Shown piece by piece: positions 42,182 through 50,939 of a stretch of 64,000 nucleotides of DNA. The stretch is taken from NCBI GenBank assembly GCA_958428235.1, contig CAUAFG010000005.1:46383-110382 (forward strand). The letters are read 5' to 3'. Numbering within the stretch: position 1 is the first letter of the stretch; each line of letters begins with the position of its first letter. Made by a program: the position numbers and the translations under genes. The notes beneath the pieces were generated by a model. The model worked only from the letters and a program-made list of their open reading frames with translations. It was not told the origin of the DNA and did no database searches. Origin of the DNA: Faeciplasma sp900553675 (GTDB lineage: Bacteria > Bacillota > Clostridia > Oscillospirales > Ruminococcaceae).

Positions 42182-44578
42182 TTACTTTACCTTTTCAAAA
42201 TTTGCTTTAAGATTTATTGCCGTGGTGGGATTAATCTCTATGGTGTCGGAGGTTTTATTGCTGCTGCCCGACCATCCGGTAAACTTATATCCCTCTGCCG
42301 GAACTGCCTTTAGTTTAAACTTATATCCCGGAATAAAGTTTCCGCTCCATTTGCCGTTTGTAAACCTTATCGCCGTGCCCTCTAAATAAACCTTTCCGCC
42401 GTTGGCATCGCTTAACGAAACGCTTAGCTTATTTGTCTTTGAGGATGAAAGCTTAAGATTGTTTTTAAGCAAGGTCGGAAGATAATCAAGCCTGTTATCA
42501 AGCCAGCCCTTGAAAGACTGAACATTGTTCCTAACGTTGCCCGCACTCTGCCAGCTGATATTTCCGAACCTTTGGAACTGCGTTGAAAGGAAGGGCGAAT
42601 AGGTGTTGTAATACTCGTCGAGCTTAGCCGAAGCATAGGTCGGCTCAAAGCACACGTTTCCTACCTTTTCCATGGTAACAATAAATCTTTTCTTGAAATC
42701 GGAATTTTTCAACAGCGATGTCATCACATTGGCAAAAGAGCCGTCCTTCTTTTCGCCTATAAGCTGAGATAAAAACTCCATTTTATAGTCTCTGCCGCTG
42801 TTATAAAGATCCATCGAAAACTCGGTGTCGTAAAGCATAAAGCGCCATCTGCCGTCGTGATACTTTCCGCCCTCTTCGTTGACGGTTCTCGACCTCCAGC
42901 AAGCCCAGTTGCCCCACACCCAGTCCTGATTGCCGATATAAATCTCTGCCGCCATATAGTCAAGAAAGCTGTCCATATCAAAAAGCTCGCACGCCTTGGC
43001 ATAATTCTCTGCCTTGGTCATATCGCTCCATTCAATAAAGCTCATAGCGTCCCAGAAAAGCTTTTCATCCCCTTCAACGCCGTCCTCAAGCTTGCCAGCC
43101 TTTATCATAATAGCCTCGTCCTTGGGGACGCCATAGTTCGACTCGATGAAATTGGAATCGTAAACCTCGTTAAGGGTGTAATGACCCCAGTATTCGCCGT
43201 CTAAAAAGCACACAACAAGACGGTCGTTCTGAGTGGCAAAGTTAAGATCTCTCACCAGCGACTGTGTCCACGGGCATTTAAAGGTCATAACAAAGGTGTC
43301 GTTGCCGCCGTTACGTATTGCAAACTTTTTGTAGCTCTTTATTTCCTTGCCGTCGTCATAGGCAAAGTTGTCCTCAAACAGCTTGTAGTCGAGCTTTGAG
43401 TCGCCGTATTCCGAACGCATGTAGAATTTCAGGCTCTTCTGCTGGTTCGCGCGCGACCATCCGCCCTGAGTTCTTATGCCGCATTCGGTGGAGAAGCCCA
43501 GCTCGGTTCCATCAAAGAAGTCCACATGAGCCTCGCGCTCCCACTCCCTGCCGCGCTGATTATAGTTTGCCTGCGAACCGCCGTTAAGCTCGGCTGTTGG
43601 ATTTTCCTTCCTCCACTTGTCAAAGGCAGCTCCCCTGACAAAAATGCCGTCCTTATAGTTGTAAAGACCGTCGGGGTCGGTGACTACCGATATCACCGCG
43701 ACGTTTTTGTATTTTTCCGCGATTTTGTTGCCGACAAAGTATGTCGAGGTGGTAACATCGCTCTTTCTGCCCTTAGAATCTATGGCTATCGCCCTTATTA
43801 CCGTTCCCATGTCGAAATTGCTGCCTTTAACGCCTTCGTTGCCATCGACGGTGGTTCCGGTTTTATACATAAGCTTGCCCCTTGTTCCCGAAAGGTCTAT
43901 AACCGATATCGGAGAGCTGTATTTTTTGGATTTGCTTGTCGGAACGCTTCCATCTGTGGTATAATAAACAGTAAGGTCCTTTCCGGCGGTTATGGTAAGC
44001 TTGAACGAGTTGGCATAGAAGCCGCTTGCATGAGAGAATATCGGAGCGGCAACGCTGAATTGCTTCGAGCCGGAGTTTGAAGCCTTCGGGGTAGGTGTCA
44101 TCAGCACAAAATCACCGGTACCGTCGGGGCTTCTGCCGTAGGTTTCGTCTTCCTTGGTGTCGGGAAGCAGAACGCTGTCAACCACCTTGCCGTCAGCCGA
44201 GGAAAGCACAACACTGTCCTTGCCGCCAGAAAGCTTGTAGCCGGTGTGAAGCTCGGATTTGGTGGACTGCTTATCCGAAGCAAAAACTATGAGATATTTT
44301 CCCGCGCCGATGGTTACATCCGGAAAGACCCATTTTCCGGGATTGTCGGGGTCGTCCGAAAGGCGCGCTCCTTTAAGGTTTATGTCCGATTTGGTGGTGT
44401 TGTAAAGCTCTATCCAGTCGGGAGAGTCGCCCTGAGAGTCCTTTAAAGACTTTTTATTAGACGAGCAGACCTCGTTGATAACAACTCCTTTTATTCCGGA
44501 TGCTGCAAAGGCATTGACAGAAACCGCAGAAAGAAGTATTATTAAAGATAGAATAGTCGAGAACGTTCTTTTCAGCAT
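42182..44578 (-). CDS. CotH-kinase surface protein with lamin-tail and chitobiase-like domains
   Basis: The 798-residue secreted protein has a signal peptide (to VNAFAA), an N-terminal lamin-tail domain (about 28-125: VVINEVCSSN, DSPDWIELYN), a chitobiase/FN3-like segment (about 170-260), a CotH kinase domain (about 300-650) with GIRTQGGWSRANQQKS, YWGHYTLNEVYD and WRFMLYDTEFSMDL (the metal-binding DxE/D pattern), and a C-terminal FTGWSGSSN beta-sandwich of the InlB-repeat kind. Atypical protein kinase activity is known for spore-coat CotH; here the protein is clearly exported. It is co-transcribed with the LTA-synthase-like gene. Start at 44578 follows AGAAGGGAT. Confidence 0.9.
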   Translation of the reverse strand: MLKRTFSTILSLIILLSAVSVNAFAASGIKGVVINEVCSSNKKSLKDSQGDSPDWIELYNTTKSDINLKGARLSDDPDNPGKWVFPDVTIGAGKYLIVFASDKQSTKSELHTGYKLSGGKDSVVLSSADGKVVDSVLLPDTKEDETYGRSPDGTGDFVLMTPTPKASNSGSKQFSVAAPIFSHASGFYANSFKLTITAGKDLTVYYTTDGSVPTSKSKKYSSPISVIDLSGTRGKLMYKTGTTVDGNEGVKGSNFDMGTVIRAIAIDSKGRKSDVTTSTYFVGNKIAEKYKNVAVISVVTDPDGLYNYKDGIFVRGAAFDKWRKENPTAELNGGSQANYNQRGREWEREAHVDFFDGTELGFSTECGIRTQGGWSRANQQKSLKFYMRSEYGDSKLDYKLFEDNFAYDDGKEIKSYKKFAIRNGGNDTFVMTFKCPWTQSLVRDLNFATQNDRLVVCFLDGEYWGHYTLNEVYDSNFIESNYGVPKDEAIMIKAGKLEDGVEGDEKLFWDAMSFIEWSDMTKAENYAKACELFDMDSFLDYMAAEIYIGNQDWVWGNWACWRSRTVNEEGGKYHDGRWRFMLYDTEFSMDLYNSGRDYKMEFLSQLIGEKKDGSFANVMTSLLKNSDFKKRFIVTMEKVGNVCFEPTYASAKLDEYYNTYSPFLSTQFQRFGNISWQSAGNVRNNVQSFKGWLDNRLDYLPTLLKNNLKLSSSKTNKLSVSLSDANGGKVYLEGTAIRFTNGKWSGNFIPGYKFKLKAVPAEGYKFTGWSGSSNKTSDTIEINPTTAINLKANFEKVK

Positions 44579-44621
44579 GATAAACCATCCCTTCTGAAAT
44601 CCATTGTCGGCGTACAATAAT

Positions 44622-44650
44622 ATTATACAATATGCCTGCGATTTTTTCAA
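44622..44650 (-). promoter_or_regulatory. Promoter of the CotH-LTA-synthase operon
   Basis: On the minus strand TTGAAA (44650-44645), 17 bases, TATAAT (44627-44622), 44 bases before the start codon. Confidence 0.78.
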
Positions 44651-44827
44651 TCCCGTTTTTATGATTTTTTAATAAATTTGTTACAAATAATTTACATAAA
44701 GGCTGTAAACTAGTCCGCGCACTTTAAATCCTTGCCGCTGTATTGCCGGACGGCAATTATCCCGCGCATTATCTCCTTAAATCTAATGAAAGGAATGCCT
44801 TTTAAATTCAAAGGCATGGTGATTTTT

Positions 44828-45694
44828 ATGAAAGCTAAAATCAAAACCATCGCATTAAAGTACCTTTTAATATGCATAGGCTCTGTTATATACGCCGTTG
44901 CGATAAGTCTTTTCCTCGACCCCAACGGCATAGTTCCCGGAGGATTTACAGGTATTGCAATGATAATCGCAAAATTCTTTCCCGATTTCAAAATCGGCAC
45001 GGTTGTGCTGGTTTTAAACATACCGATAGTTGGTCTTGGAATATACAAATTCGGGATAAAATTTTTAAGCTCGACTATCTTTTCGGTCGTGCTTTCATCG
45101 CTGTTTATTAACCTGCTTTTGCCCTACGGACCGCTGACTACCGACCCTCTGCTTGCCTGCGTTGCCGGCGGATGCCTTATGGCAATCGGCTTGGAGCTTG
45201 TTCTGATGCAGGGAGCAACCACCGGCGGAACCGACATAATAGTAAAGCTTCTGCGCCTGCGCTACCGCGGAATATCCGCCGGAACGCTGTTCATATTTAC
45301 CGACGGTTTAGTAGTGCTTTGTGCGGTGTTGGTATCCAGAAACGTTGATTCGGGACTGTATGCAACGCTTTGCATAATCATCTCGGCGGTGGTTATGGAC
45401 CATATCCTTAACGGCTCAAACGAAGCCAAGATGATTCTAATAGTCAGCGACAAATACCGAGAGATCACCGAAACCCTTATGAACGACCTCGACGCAGGCG
45501 TAACGCTTTTGGACGGCGTTGGCGCGTATTCCGGAAAAGAGAAAAAGGTTGTTCTGTGCGTAATCAGGAAAACAAGAGTTTCTCACGCGCTTAAGGTGAT
45601 AAAAAACACCGACGATCAGTCATTTGCCATCATAACAACGGCAAATGAGGTCTTCGGCGAGGGCTACAAGCTTCATGGCGGCGACAGCTTCTGA
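44828..45694 (+). CDS. YitT family membrane protein
   Basis: The 288-residue protein has five or six membrane helices in the first 190 residues (SVIYAVAISLFLDPNGIVPGG is the family start) and a cytosolic DUF2179 domain (EANEAKMILIVSDKYREI to AIITTANEVFGEGY). Function is unknown; transport has been suggested for the family. The start at 44828 is preferred. Just before it an inverted repeat ATGCCTTT/AAAGGCAT could influence translation. Confidence 0.88.
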   Translation: MKAKIKTIALKYLLICIGSVIYAVAISLFLDPNGIVPGGFTGIAMIIAKFFPDFKIGTVVLVLNIPIVGLGIYKFGIKFLSSTIFSVVLSSLFINLLLPYGPLTTDPLLACVAGGCLMAIGLELVLMQGATTGGTDIIVKLLRLRYRGISAGTLFIFTDGLVVLCAVLVSRNVDSGLYATLCIIISAVVMDHILNGSNEAKMILIVSDKYREITETLMNDLDAGVTLLDGVGAYSGKEKKVVLCVIRKTRVSHALKVIKNTDDQSFAIITTANEVFGEGYKLHGGDSF

Positions 45695-45717
45695 CAATAC
45701 AGAAAGGACAATAACCA

Positions 45718-46071
45718 ATGACAAGGAATGACATCTTAGATTACGTTTCAAGCCAATACGGCACCGACCCCGACTATCCATGGGCAACCACGCCGAGCGG
45801 CGCGGTGCTCAGGCATCGCGGAAACAAAAAATGGTACGGACTTATTATGAGTGTAAAGCCGAAAAGCTTGGGTCTTACAGGCTCCGAGGAGGTTGACATC
45901 CTCAATCTTAAGTGCGACCACCGAATTATAGGCGATCTGATTAAAAGACCCTGCTTCACTCCGGCTTATCACATGAACAAGGAACACTGGGTAACAGTAA
46001 TTCTGGGCGAGGTTGACGACCCCAATGAAATCCACTCACTGATAGACATCAGCTACGAGCTGACAAAATAA
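45718..46071 (+). CDS. MmcQ/YjbR family protein
   Basis: The 117-residue protein has the YjbR pattern: DPDYPWATTPSGAVLRH, KKWYGLIM, PCFTPAYHMNKEHWVTVIL. This cyclic-like helix-turn fold is linked to DNA binding in some members, though function is unproven. GAAAGGAC lies before the ATG and it follows the YitT gene by 23 bases. Confidence 0.9.
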   Translation: MTRNDILDYVSSQYGTDPDYPWATTPSGAVLRHRGNKKWYGLIMSVKPKSLGLTGSEEVDILNLKCDHRIIGDLIKRPCFTPAYHMNKEHWVTVILGEVDDPNEIHSLIDISYELTK

Positions 46072-46096
46072 TAGCATAATACAACACAAAACAGCA

Positions 46097-46133
46097 AAAG
46101 CGGTTCAATCTTAAACGGTTGAGCCGCTTTCTT
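46097..46133 (+). terminator. Terminator of the YitT-YjbR operon
   Basis: AAAGCGGTTCAA pairs with TTGAGCCGCTTT across seven bases, and TCTT follows. Confidence 0.85.
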
Positions 46134-46144
46134 AAGATATCTGA

Positions 46145-46180
46145 TAAAAAACCTGCCCCGGAGATTATCCGAGGCAGGTG
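46145..46180 (-). terminator. Terminator of the FN3 surface protein gene
   Basis: ACCTGCCCCGG and CCGAGGCAGGT form a stem; on the minus strand TTTTTTATC follows. It lies 20 bases after the FN3 gene stop. Confidence 0.85.
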
Positions 46181-46198
46181 TAATTTTAAGCTGTAAGC

Positions 46199-48649
46199 TT
46201 ATTTAACAGTAACGGTCTTGTAAGGGCAAGCCTTAAGAGCAGTCTGGATAGAGCCGGTGTAGTCGGTTCTGACAATTCTTACCTTGTAGGTCTTTCCGCT
46301 CTTGAACGAGGTTGCCTTAGATCCTGTGCCGAAGGTGGAGATGGTTGCGCTGGTTCCGGTGTAGGTTCCGCAAGCCTTGTAGCTGTTGCTGTTGCCTTCT
46401 GCTACATAAATCTTGTAGGAAGGAGCACCAACGTTAGACCAAGTAATCTTGATCTTGCCCTTAGAGGTGGAAGATACAGAGGTTACAGTAAGCTCATCCT
46501 CATCCAAATTAACGTCGCCGTCGCCGGAAGTGGAGGAAGGATCTCTTGCGGTAACTGTTCTTGAAGTGGTGGAAGGAGCGATAGTTACTATGCCTGATTC
46601 GCTGCCCTTGTTAGGAATTACCTTAAAGTCGTAATCAATTTCGTTGGTAAGACCACTGATGTTAACTACAGTCTTGGTAACTCTCGAATCAATCTTGTTC
46701 CAAGTGGAAGAAGTAGATCTCTTGTAGTAGATGGTGTAGTAAGAAGCGTCGTCAACTTCCTTCCAGGAAAGCTTGATCTTCTTGTTCAAAGACTTAGCAG
46801 TCAGATCAGCAGGATAATCCTTGCTGCTGCTATTGTCAGCAGTTGTGCCGGGAACGTTGTAAACATAACCAACCTGAGAACGTCTGCCGTTTACGTCTAC
46901 TGAATATACAGTAACCTGATACGGAGTGGTGGAGCCGAAGGGGATGGTAATGCTGGTGTCGCCGCGGTATACAGGAACTTCTTCAGTTGCACCGCCGCTG
47001 AGCAGACCGTAGATTGCAACATAGTAATTAGCGCTGCTTACCTTATCCCAAGAAATCGAGGTGGTGTAGGAGTTCAAAGGAGTAACCTTAAGATTCTTGA
47101 TGGTGGTCTTCGTGATAGAAGTAAGGTTATTCAAAGAAGCCTGTGCCTTAACGGATGCAGTTGCTATAGGAGCATAGTTATAATTGTTGGAGTTATCATA
47201 TATCTCTATTCTGTAGTTGTAAGCGTTGGAAATCGGAATCTGAGCGTAGGTTGTGCCTTCAACCAGCTGAGAAGAACCACTGGTATCGCCCTCACGGTAA
47301 ACAACGATTGCATAAGATCTTGCGCCGGTAGAAAGCCACTGAACATAAGCGTAGTTGGAGTAGCTGGTAACGGTGCAGTTGTTGCCCTGAGTTACAACTC
47401 CGTTGGATGACTGACCGTAGCTAGGATAATAAGGATAGCTGCTGCCATAGTTTGAACCGGTGGTACCGAGATCACGATAAGAACCGTCAGACATTTGCGC
47501 AACTACATTAAGAGTGAAGGAATTGGTTACAGAGAGGAACGGAACAGTCCAGTAGGTGGTGTTTGCGTCAACATACTGTCTGCCGGAGGTGATGTTGTTG
47601 CCCTGATAATTAATAATATATCCCGTTGCGCCGGAAACAGGAGTCCATGAAAGAACAAGGTTGCCATTGTAGTTGTTAAGGGAAACGTTTCCGCTGCCGG
47701 ATCCGGTGCTGCCGTAATTGTAGCTTACCATACCTATGCGCTGCCAAGTGCCGGCATTGTAGCTATAAGAGCCTTCAACAACGATATTCAAACCATAGTA
47801 TGCATTGCTTAATGAAACGCTGAAGGATTTGCTGGGAAGAGGGCTGCTGTACTGATAGTTGGTGCTGTTGCCGTAAGCAACACCTATACGGTAAACGCCG
47901 AAGCTATAGTCGTTGATGGTACCAACGATTGCACCGTTTCTGATTTCAGCAGTAACGTTGCCGCCTACATACAGGTTGTTGCTGGAAGTAGATCCGCCGG
48001 TGGAGCTTGTGTTGCCCCAAGAAGCAAAGTTGGTGGTGCTGTAGCTGTTAGGTGTTCCTACATAAAGCTTGATAGATACGAGGTTGGAGTAGGAAACGCC
48101 AACATCGAATTTTGCGGTAGCCTTGCCATTTGCAGTGGTATATTGCAATTTAACAGGCTGACCGTTCATAGTGGTATTGCCAGACTTGTAAGTATATACG
48201 GCAGTGTAAGCTGTAGCACCACTCTGAGCATTGAACTCAAGGTTAATGCCACTATCGTCGTATATTACCTTCATGTTTGTGCCGGATGATGTTATCGGCA
48301 CGGTAACGGTCGCGGAATTTGCAGAATCAAGCTGAACACTTCCGTTGTAATAAATTACCTGTGCAAAGTACTCGCCGCCTCTGCTTGTAGCATAGTCGTT
48401 ATCGGTCTTAGCGAGGTCGGAAGCGGAGGTAAGCGTTACGGTTTTAACAGTTGTGTTGCCCATAATGTAATTTATGACAACCTTGTTACAGTTCGGAACG
48501 CTTTTACCGCTCGTGAAGGTCAGGGCAAGCCTATTACCGTCATCACGAGTTGTCAGAGTTGCGGTAACGCCAGCTGCCGCAGCTGGGAACGTGAACATAG
48601 TGATAGCCAAAATTGCGGCTAAAACTATTGCGAATAATCTTTTAGTCAT
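46199..48649 (-). CDS. Secreted fibronectin type III-like surface protein
   Basis: The 816-residue protein has a signal peptide (AAAAG cleavage region) and a mature part made of about seven FN3-like beta-sandwich repeats, e.g. SWKEVDDASYYTIYYK, ITWSNVGAPSYKIYV and SWDKVSSANYYVAIYG. It is rich in Ser, Thr, Asn, Gly and Tyr. No sortase motif or S-layer domain is visible, so attachment is unclear. It could be an adhesin, a scaffold or part of the cell envelope. AAAAGGAGTG precedes the start. Single-gene transcript. Confidence 0.82.
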   Translation of the reverse strand: MTKRLFAIVLAAILAITMFTFPAAAAGVTATLTTRDDGNRLALTFTSGKSVPNCNKVVINYIMGNTTVKTVTLTSASDLAKTDNDYATSRGGEYFAQVIYYNGSVQLDSANSATVTVPITSSGTNMKVIYDDSGINLEFNAQSGATAYTAVYTYKSGNTTMNGQPVKLQYTTANGKATAKFDVGVSYSNLVSIKLYVGTPNSYSTTNFASWGNTSSTGGSTSSNNLYVGGNVTAEIRNGAIVGTINDYSFGVYRIGVAYGNSTNYQYSSPLPSKSFSVSLSNAYYGLNIVVEGSYSYNAGTWQRIGMVSYNYGSTGSGSGNVSLNNYNGNLVLSWTPVSGATGYIINYQGNNITSGRQYVDANTTYWTVPFLSVTNSFTLNVVAQMSDGSYRDLGTTGSNYGSSYPYYPSYGQSSNGVVTQGNNCTVTSYSNYAYVQWLSTGARSYAIVVYREGDTSGSSQLVEGTTYAQIPISNAYNYRIEIYDNSNNYNYAPIATASVKAQASLNNLTSITKTTIKNLKVTPLNSYTTSISWDKVSSANYYVAIYGLLSGGATEEVPVYRGDTSITIPFGSTTPYQVTVYSVDVNGRRSQVGYVYNVPGTTADNSSSKDYPADLTAKSLNKKIKLSWKEVDDASYYTIYYKRSTSSTWNKIDSRVTKTVVNISGLTNEIDYDFKVIPNKGSESGIVTIAPSTTSRTVTARDPSSTSGDGDVNLDEDELTVTSVSSTSKGKIKITWSNVGAPSYKIYVAEGNSNSYKACGTYTGTSATISTFGTGSKATSFKSGKTYKVRIVRTDYTGSIQTALKACPYKTVTVK

Positions 48650-48680
48650 TTTGTGACACTCCTTTTAATTGATTAAGTTT

Positions 48681-48709
48681 ATTATAACACCTAAAAGCCA
48701 ATTTGTAAA
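48681..48709 (-). promoter_or_regulatory. Promoter of the FN3 surface protein gene
   Basis: On the minus strand TTTACA (48709-48704), 17 bases, TATAAT (48686-48681), 32 bases before the start codon. Confidence 0.78.
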
Positions 48710-48755
48710 TACATATTTGAAAATTTTATTAAAAATTAAACTTTTCTTAATCAGT

Positions 48756-48784
48756 TGAAATTCTCCGCAAAAGGTGTTACACTG
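48756..48784 (+). promoter_or_regulatory. galM: Promoter of galM operon
   Basis: TTGAAA (48756-48761), 17 bases, TACACT (48779-48784), with GT before the -10. It is divergent from the FN3 gene promoter. Confidence 0.65.
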
Positions 48785-48860
48785 ATAATACAACTTACAT
48801 ACGCGAAATATTGCACTCGAAACAAAAAAATATTATTTTTTCAGAAAGGACGAAATTTCT

Positions 48861-49910
48861 ATGACAACCGTAACAAAAAAACCATTCGGCAGACTTTCAG
48901 ACGGCAGGGAGGCTTCCTTGTTTGAAATGAAAAATTCAAGCGGAGCATATGTTGAGATAACCGACTTTGGCGGAGCTATCCGCTCCATCAACGTCCCCGA
49001 CAAGTCCGGAGCTTTGAAAGACGTTGCTTTGGGATACGACTGTGCCGCCGACTATGAAGCTCAGGACAAGTACATCGGTGCGCTTATAGGCAGACATGGC
49101 AACAGAATCGAAGACGCAAAGTTCCGCATTGGCAGAAACGTTTACCGTCTTGCCAAAAATGACGGCAGAAATAACCTTCACGGCGGACCAATGGGCTTTG
49201 ACAAGCGTCTGTGGGACGCGCGCATCGACGGCGAAGCGCTGGTTCTTACCTATCATTCGCCTAACGGCGAGGAAGGCTTCCCCGGAAACCTCGACGTAAC
49301 CGTTCGCTACACCTTTAATGAAGACAACGCCCTTGCAATCGATTACTCCGCGGTCAGCGACGCCGACACCGTATGCAACCTCACCAACCACTGCTATTTC
49401 AATCTGGACGGCGAAGGCTCGGGAACCATTCTCAACCACTCCTTAAAGATTAATGCAACCCATTTCACCGTTGGAAACTCCGAGTGTCTGCCGGTTGGCT
49501 ATGTCGCCAAGGTAGAGGGTACTCCGCTCGACTTCACCGATTTCCATGTTGTCGGCGAGCGTATCAATGAAAATTACGAGCAGCTTGTCTTTGCAGGAGG
49601 ATACGACCACAACTTCTGTCCTGACGGCGAAGGCTTCCGCAAATTTGCAACCCTTAAGGCGGCTGAGTCGGGCATAGCCATGGACGTTTATTCCGACCTT
49701 CCGGGTATGCAGTTCTACAGCGGAAACTTCCTCAACGCTATTCCTCCCCTTGGAAAGGGCGGCAAGCCGATTGAAAAGCGCACCGGTCTTTGTCTTGAAA
49801 CACAGTTCTATCCCAACGCCATGAAGATTCCCAGCTTTGAAAAGCCTGTACTTAAAAAGGGCGAGCGCTACCATCACGTAACCGTTTACGCCTTCTCCTG
49901 TGAGAAGTAA
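48861..49910 (+). CDS. galM: Aldose 1-epimerase (mutarotase)
   Basis: GalM interconverts the alpha and beta anomers of galactose, glucose and similar sugars. The 349-residue protein has the substrate-binding LHGGPMGFDKRLWD (His), CNLTNHCYFNLDGEG (catalytic His) and the catalytic Glu in GLCLETQFYPNAM. Its domain length is standard. AGAAAGGAC lies before the ATG. The radical SAM gene follows after nine bases, a close but functionally unclear link. Confidence 0.97.
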   Translation: MTTVTKKPFGRLSDGREASLFEMKNSSGAYVEITDFGGAIRSINVPDKSGALKDVALGYDCAADYEAQDKYIGALIGRHGNRIEDAKFRIGRNVYRLAKNDGRNNLHGGPMGFDKRLWDARIDGEALVLTYHSPNGEEGFPGNLDVTVRYTFNEDNALAIDYSAVSDADTVCNLTNHCYFNLDGEGSGTILNHSLKINATHFTVGNSECLPVGYVAKVEGTPLDFTDFHVVGERINENYEQLVFAGGYDHNFCPDGEGFRKFATLKAAESGIAMDVYSDLPGMQFYSGNFLNAIPPLGKGGKPIEKRTGLCLETQFYPNAMKIPSFEKPVLKKGERYHHVTVYAFSCEK

Positions 49911-49919
49911 TCCGTCGGG

Positions 49920-50783
49920 ATGCATAAGGTTTTAGCCAAGGGCATACTTTCGGCGCAGAACGGAATGAATATTTACCGCGGCTGCACCCACGGCTGCATC
50001 TATTGCGATTCGCGGAGTGAATGCTACAATATGCAGCACGATTTTGAGGATATAGAGGTCAAACAAAACGCCCCCGAGCTGCTGGCTGACGCATTAAAGC
50101 GCAAGCGCCGCCGCTGTATGATAGGCACCGGCGCGATGTGCGACCCCTATATGCACTGCGAAACCGAGCTTATGCTTATGCGCAGGTGTCTTGAAATAAT
50201 AAAGCGGGAGGGCTTCGGAATTGCGGTTCAGACAAAATCCGACAGAATCCTGCGGGACATCGACCTGTATGACGACATAAACCGCTCTGCCAAGGCGGTC
50301 ATCCAGATGACCCTTACCACCTACAACGAGGATTTGTGCCGGATCATCGAGCCGAATGTCTGCACCACCAAGCGCCGCTTTGAAACGCTTATGGAGTTCA
50401 AAAAGCGCGGGATACCCACTGTTGTGTGGCTCTCCCCTATCCTTCCTTTTATAAACGACACCGAGGATAACCTGCGCGGAGTGCTTGATTACTGCTTCCG
50501 CGCCGGCGTTAAGGGGATCATCCTTTTCGGCTTCGGGCTGACGCTTCGTCAGGGCAATCGCGAATATTTTTATTCGGCTTTAGATAAAGATTTCCCCGGA
50601 ATGAGCGGAAGATACATTCAATCCTTTGGCAATTCCTACGAGTGCGCAAGTCCGCATAATCAGCGACTCTCAAAAATTTTTCATGAGGAATGCCACAAGC
50701 ACGGAATGATGCACAATTATGATGAGATTTTTGCATATCTTCATCATCTTCCGGACAGCTTTGAGCAGCTTTCACTTTTTTGA
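49920..50783 (+). CDS. Radical SAM protein, SPL/Rv2578c-like
   Basis: The 287-residue protein has the cluster motif GCTHGCIYCDSRSEC (CxxxCxxC) near residue 21 and further blocks MIGTGAMCDPYMH and VVWLSPILPFIND. It resembles spore-photoproduct-lyase-like radical SAM proteins found beside many metabolic genes; the reaction is unknown. No strong ribosome binding site is visible nine bases after galM, so translation is likely coupled. Confidence 0.88.
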   Translation: MHKVLAKGILSAQNGMNIYRGCTHGCIYCDSRSECYNMQHDFEDIEVKQNAPELLADALKRKRRRCMIGTGAMCDPYMHCETELMLMRRCLEIIKREGFGIAVQTKSDRILRDIDLYDDINRSAKAVIQMTLTTYNEDLCRIIEPNVCTTKRRFETLMEFKKRGIPTVVWLSPILPFINDTEDNLRGVLDYCFRAGVKGIILFGFGLTLRQGNREYFYSALDKDFPGMSGRYIQSFGNSYECASPHNQRLSKIFHEECHKHGMMHNYDEIFAYLHHLPDSFEQLSLF

Positions 50784-50891
50784 TTCATATTTAAGACGTA
50801 TTTTGCGGACGTTTCGCTGCAGAATTCTTAAAATTAATTAAAAATTCTGCGATTTGCACGAATTTTTCTCTGATTATTTGTGATTAATTGC

Positions 50892-50934
50892 AAAAGTGCC
50901 GTTCCCTGATTAGCTCAGGAAACGGCACTTTTTA
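50892..50934. terminator. Bidirectional terminator between radical SAM and beta-helix genes
   Basis: AGTGCCGTTCCCTGA pairs with TCAGGAAACGGCACT and T or A runs flank it on both sides. Confidence 0.92.
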
Positions 50935-50939
50935 TAATT

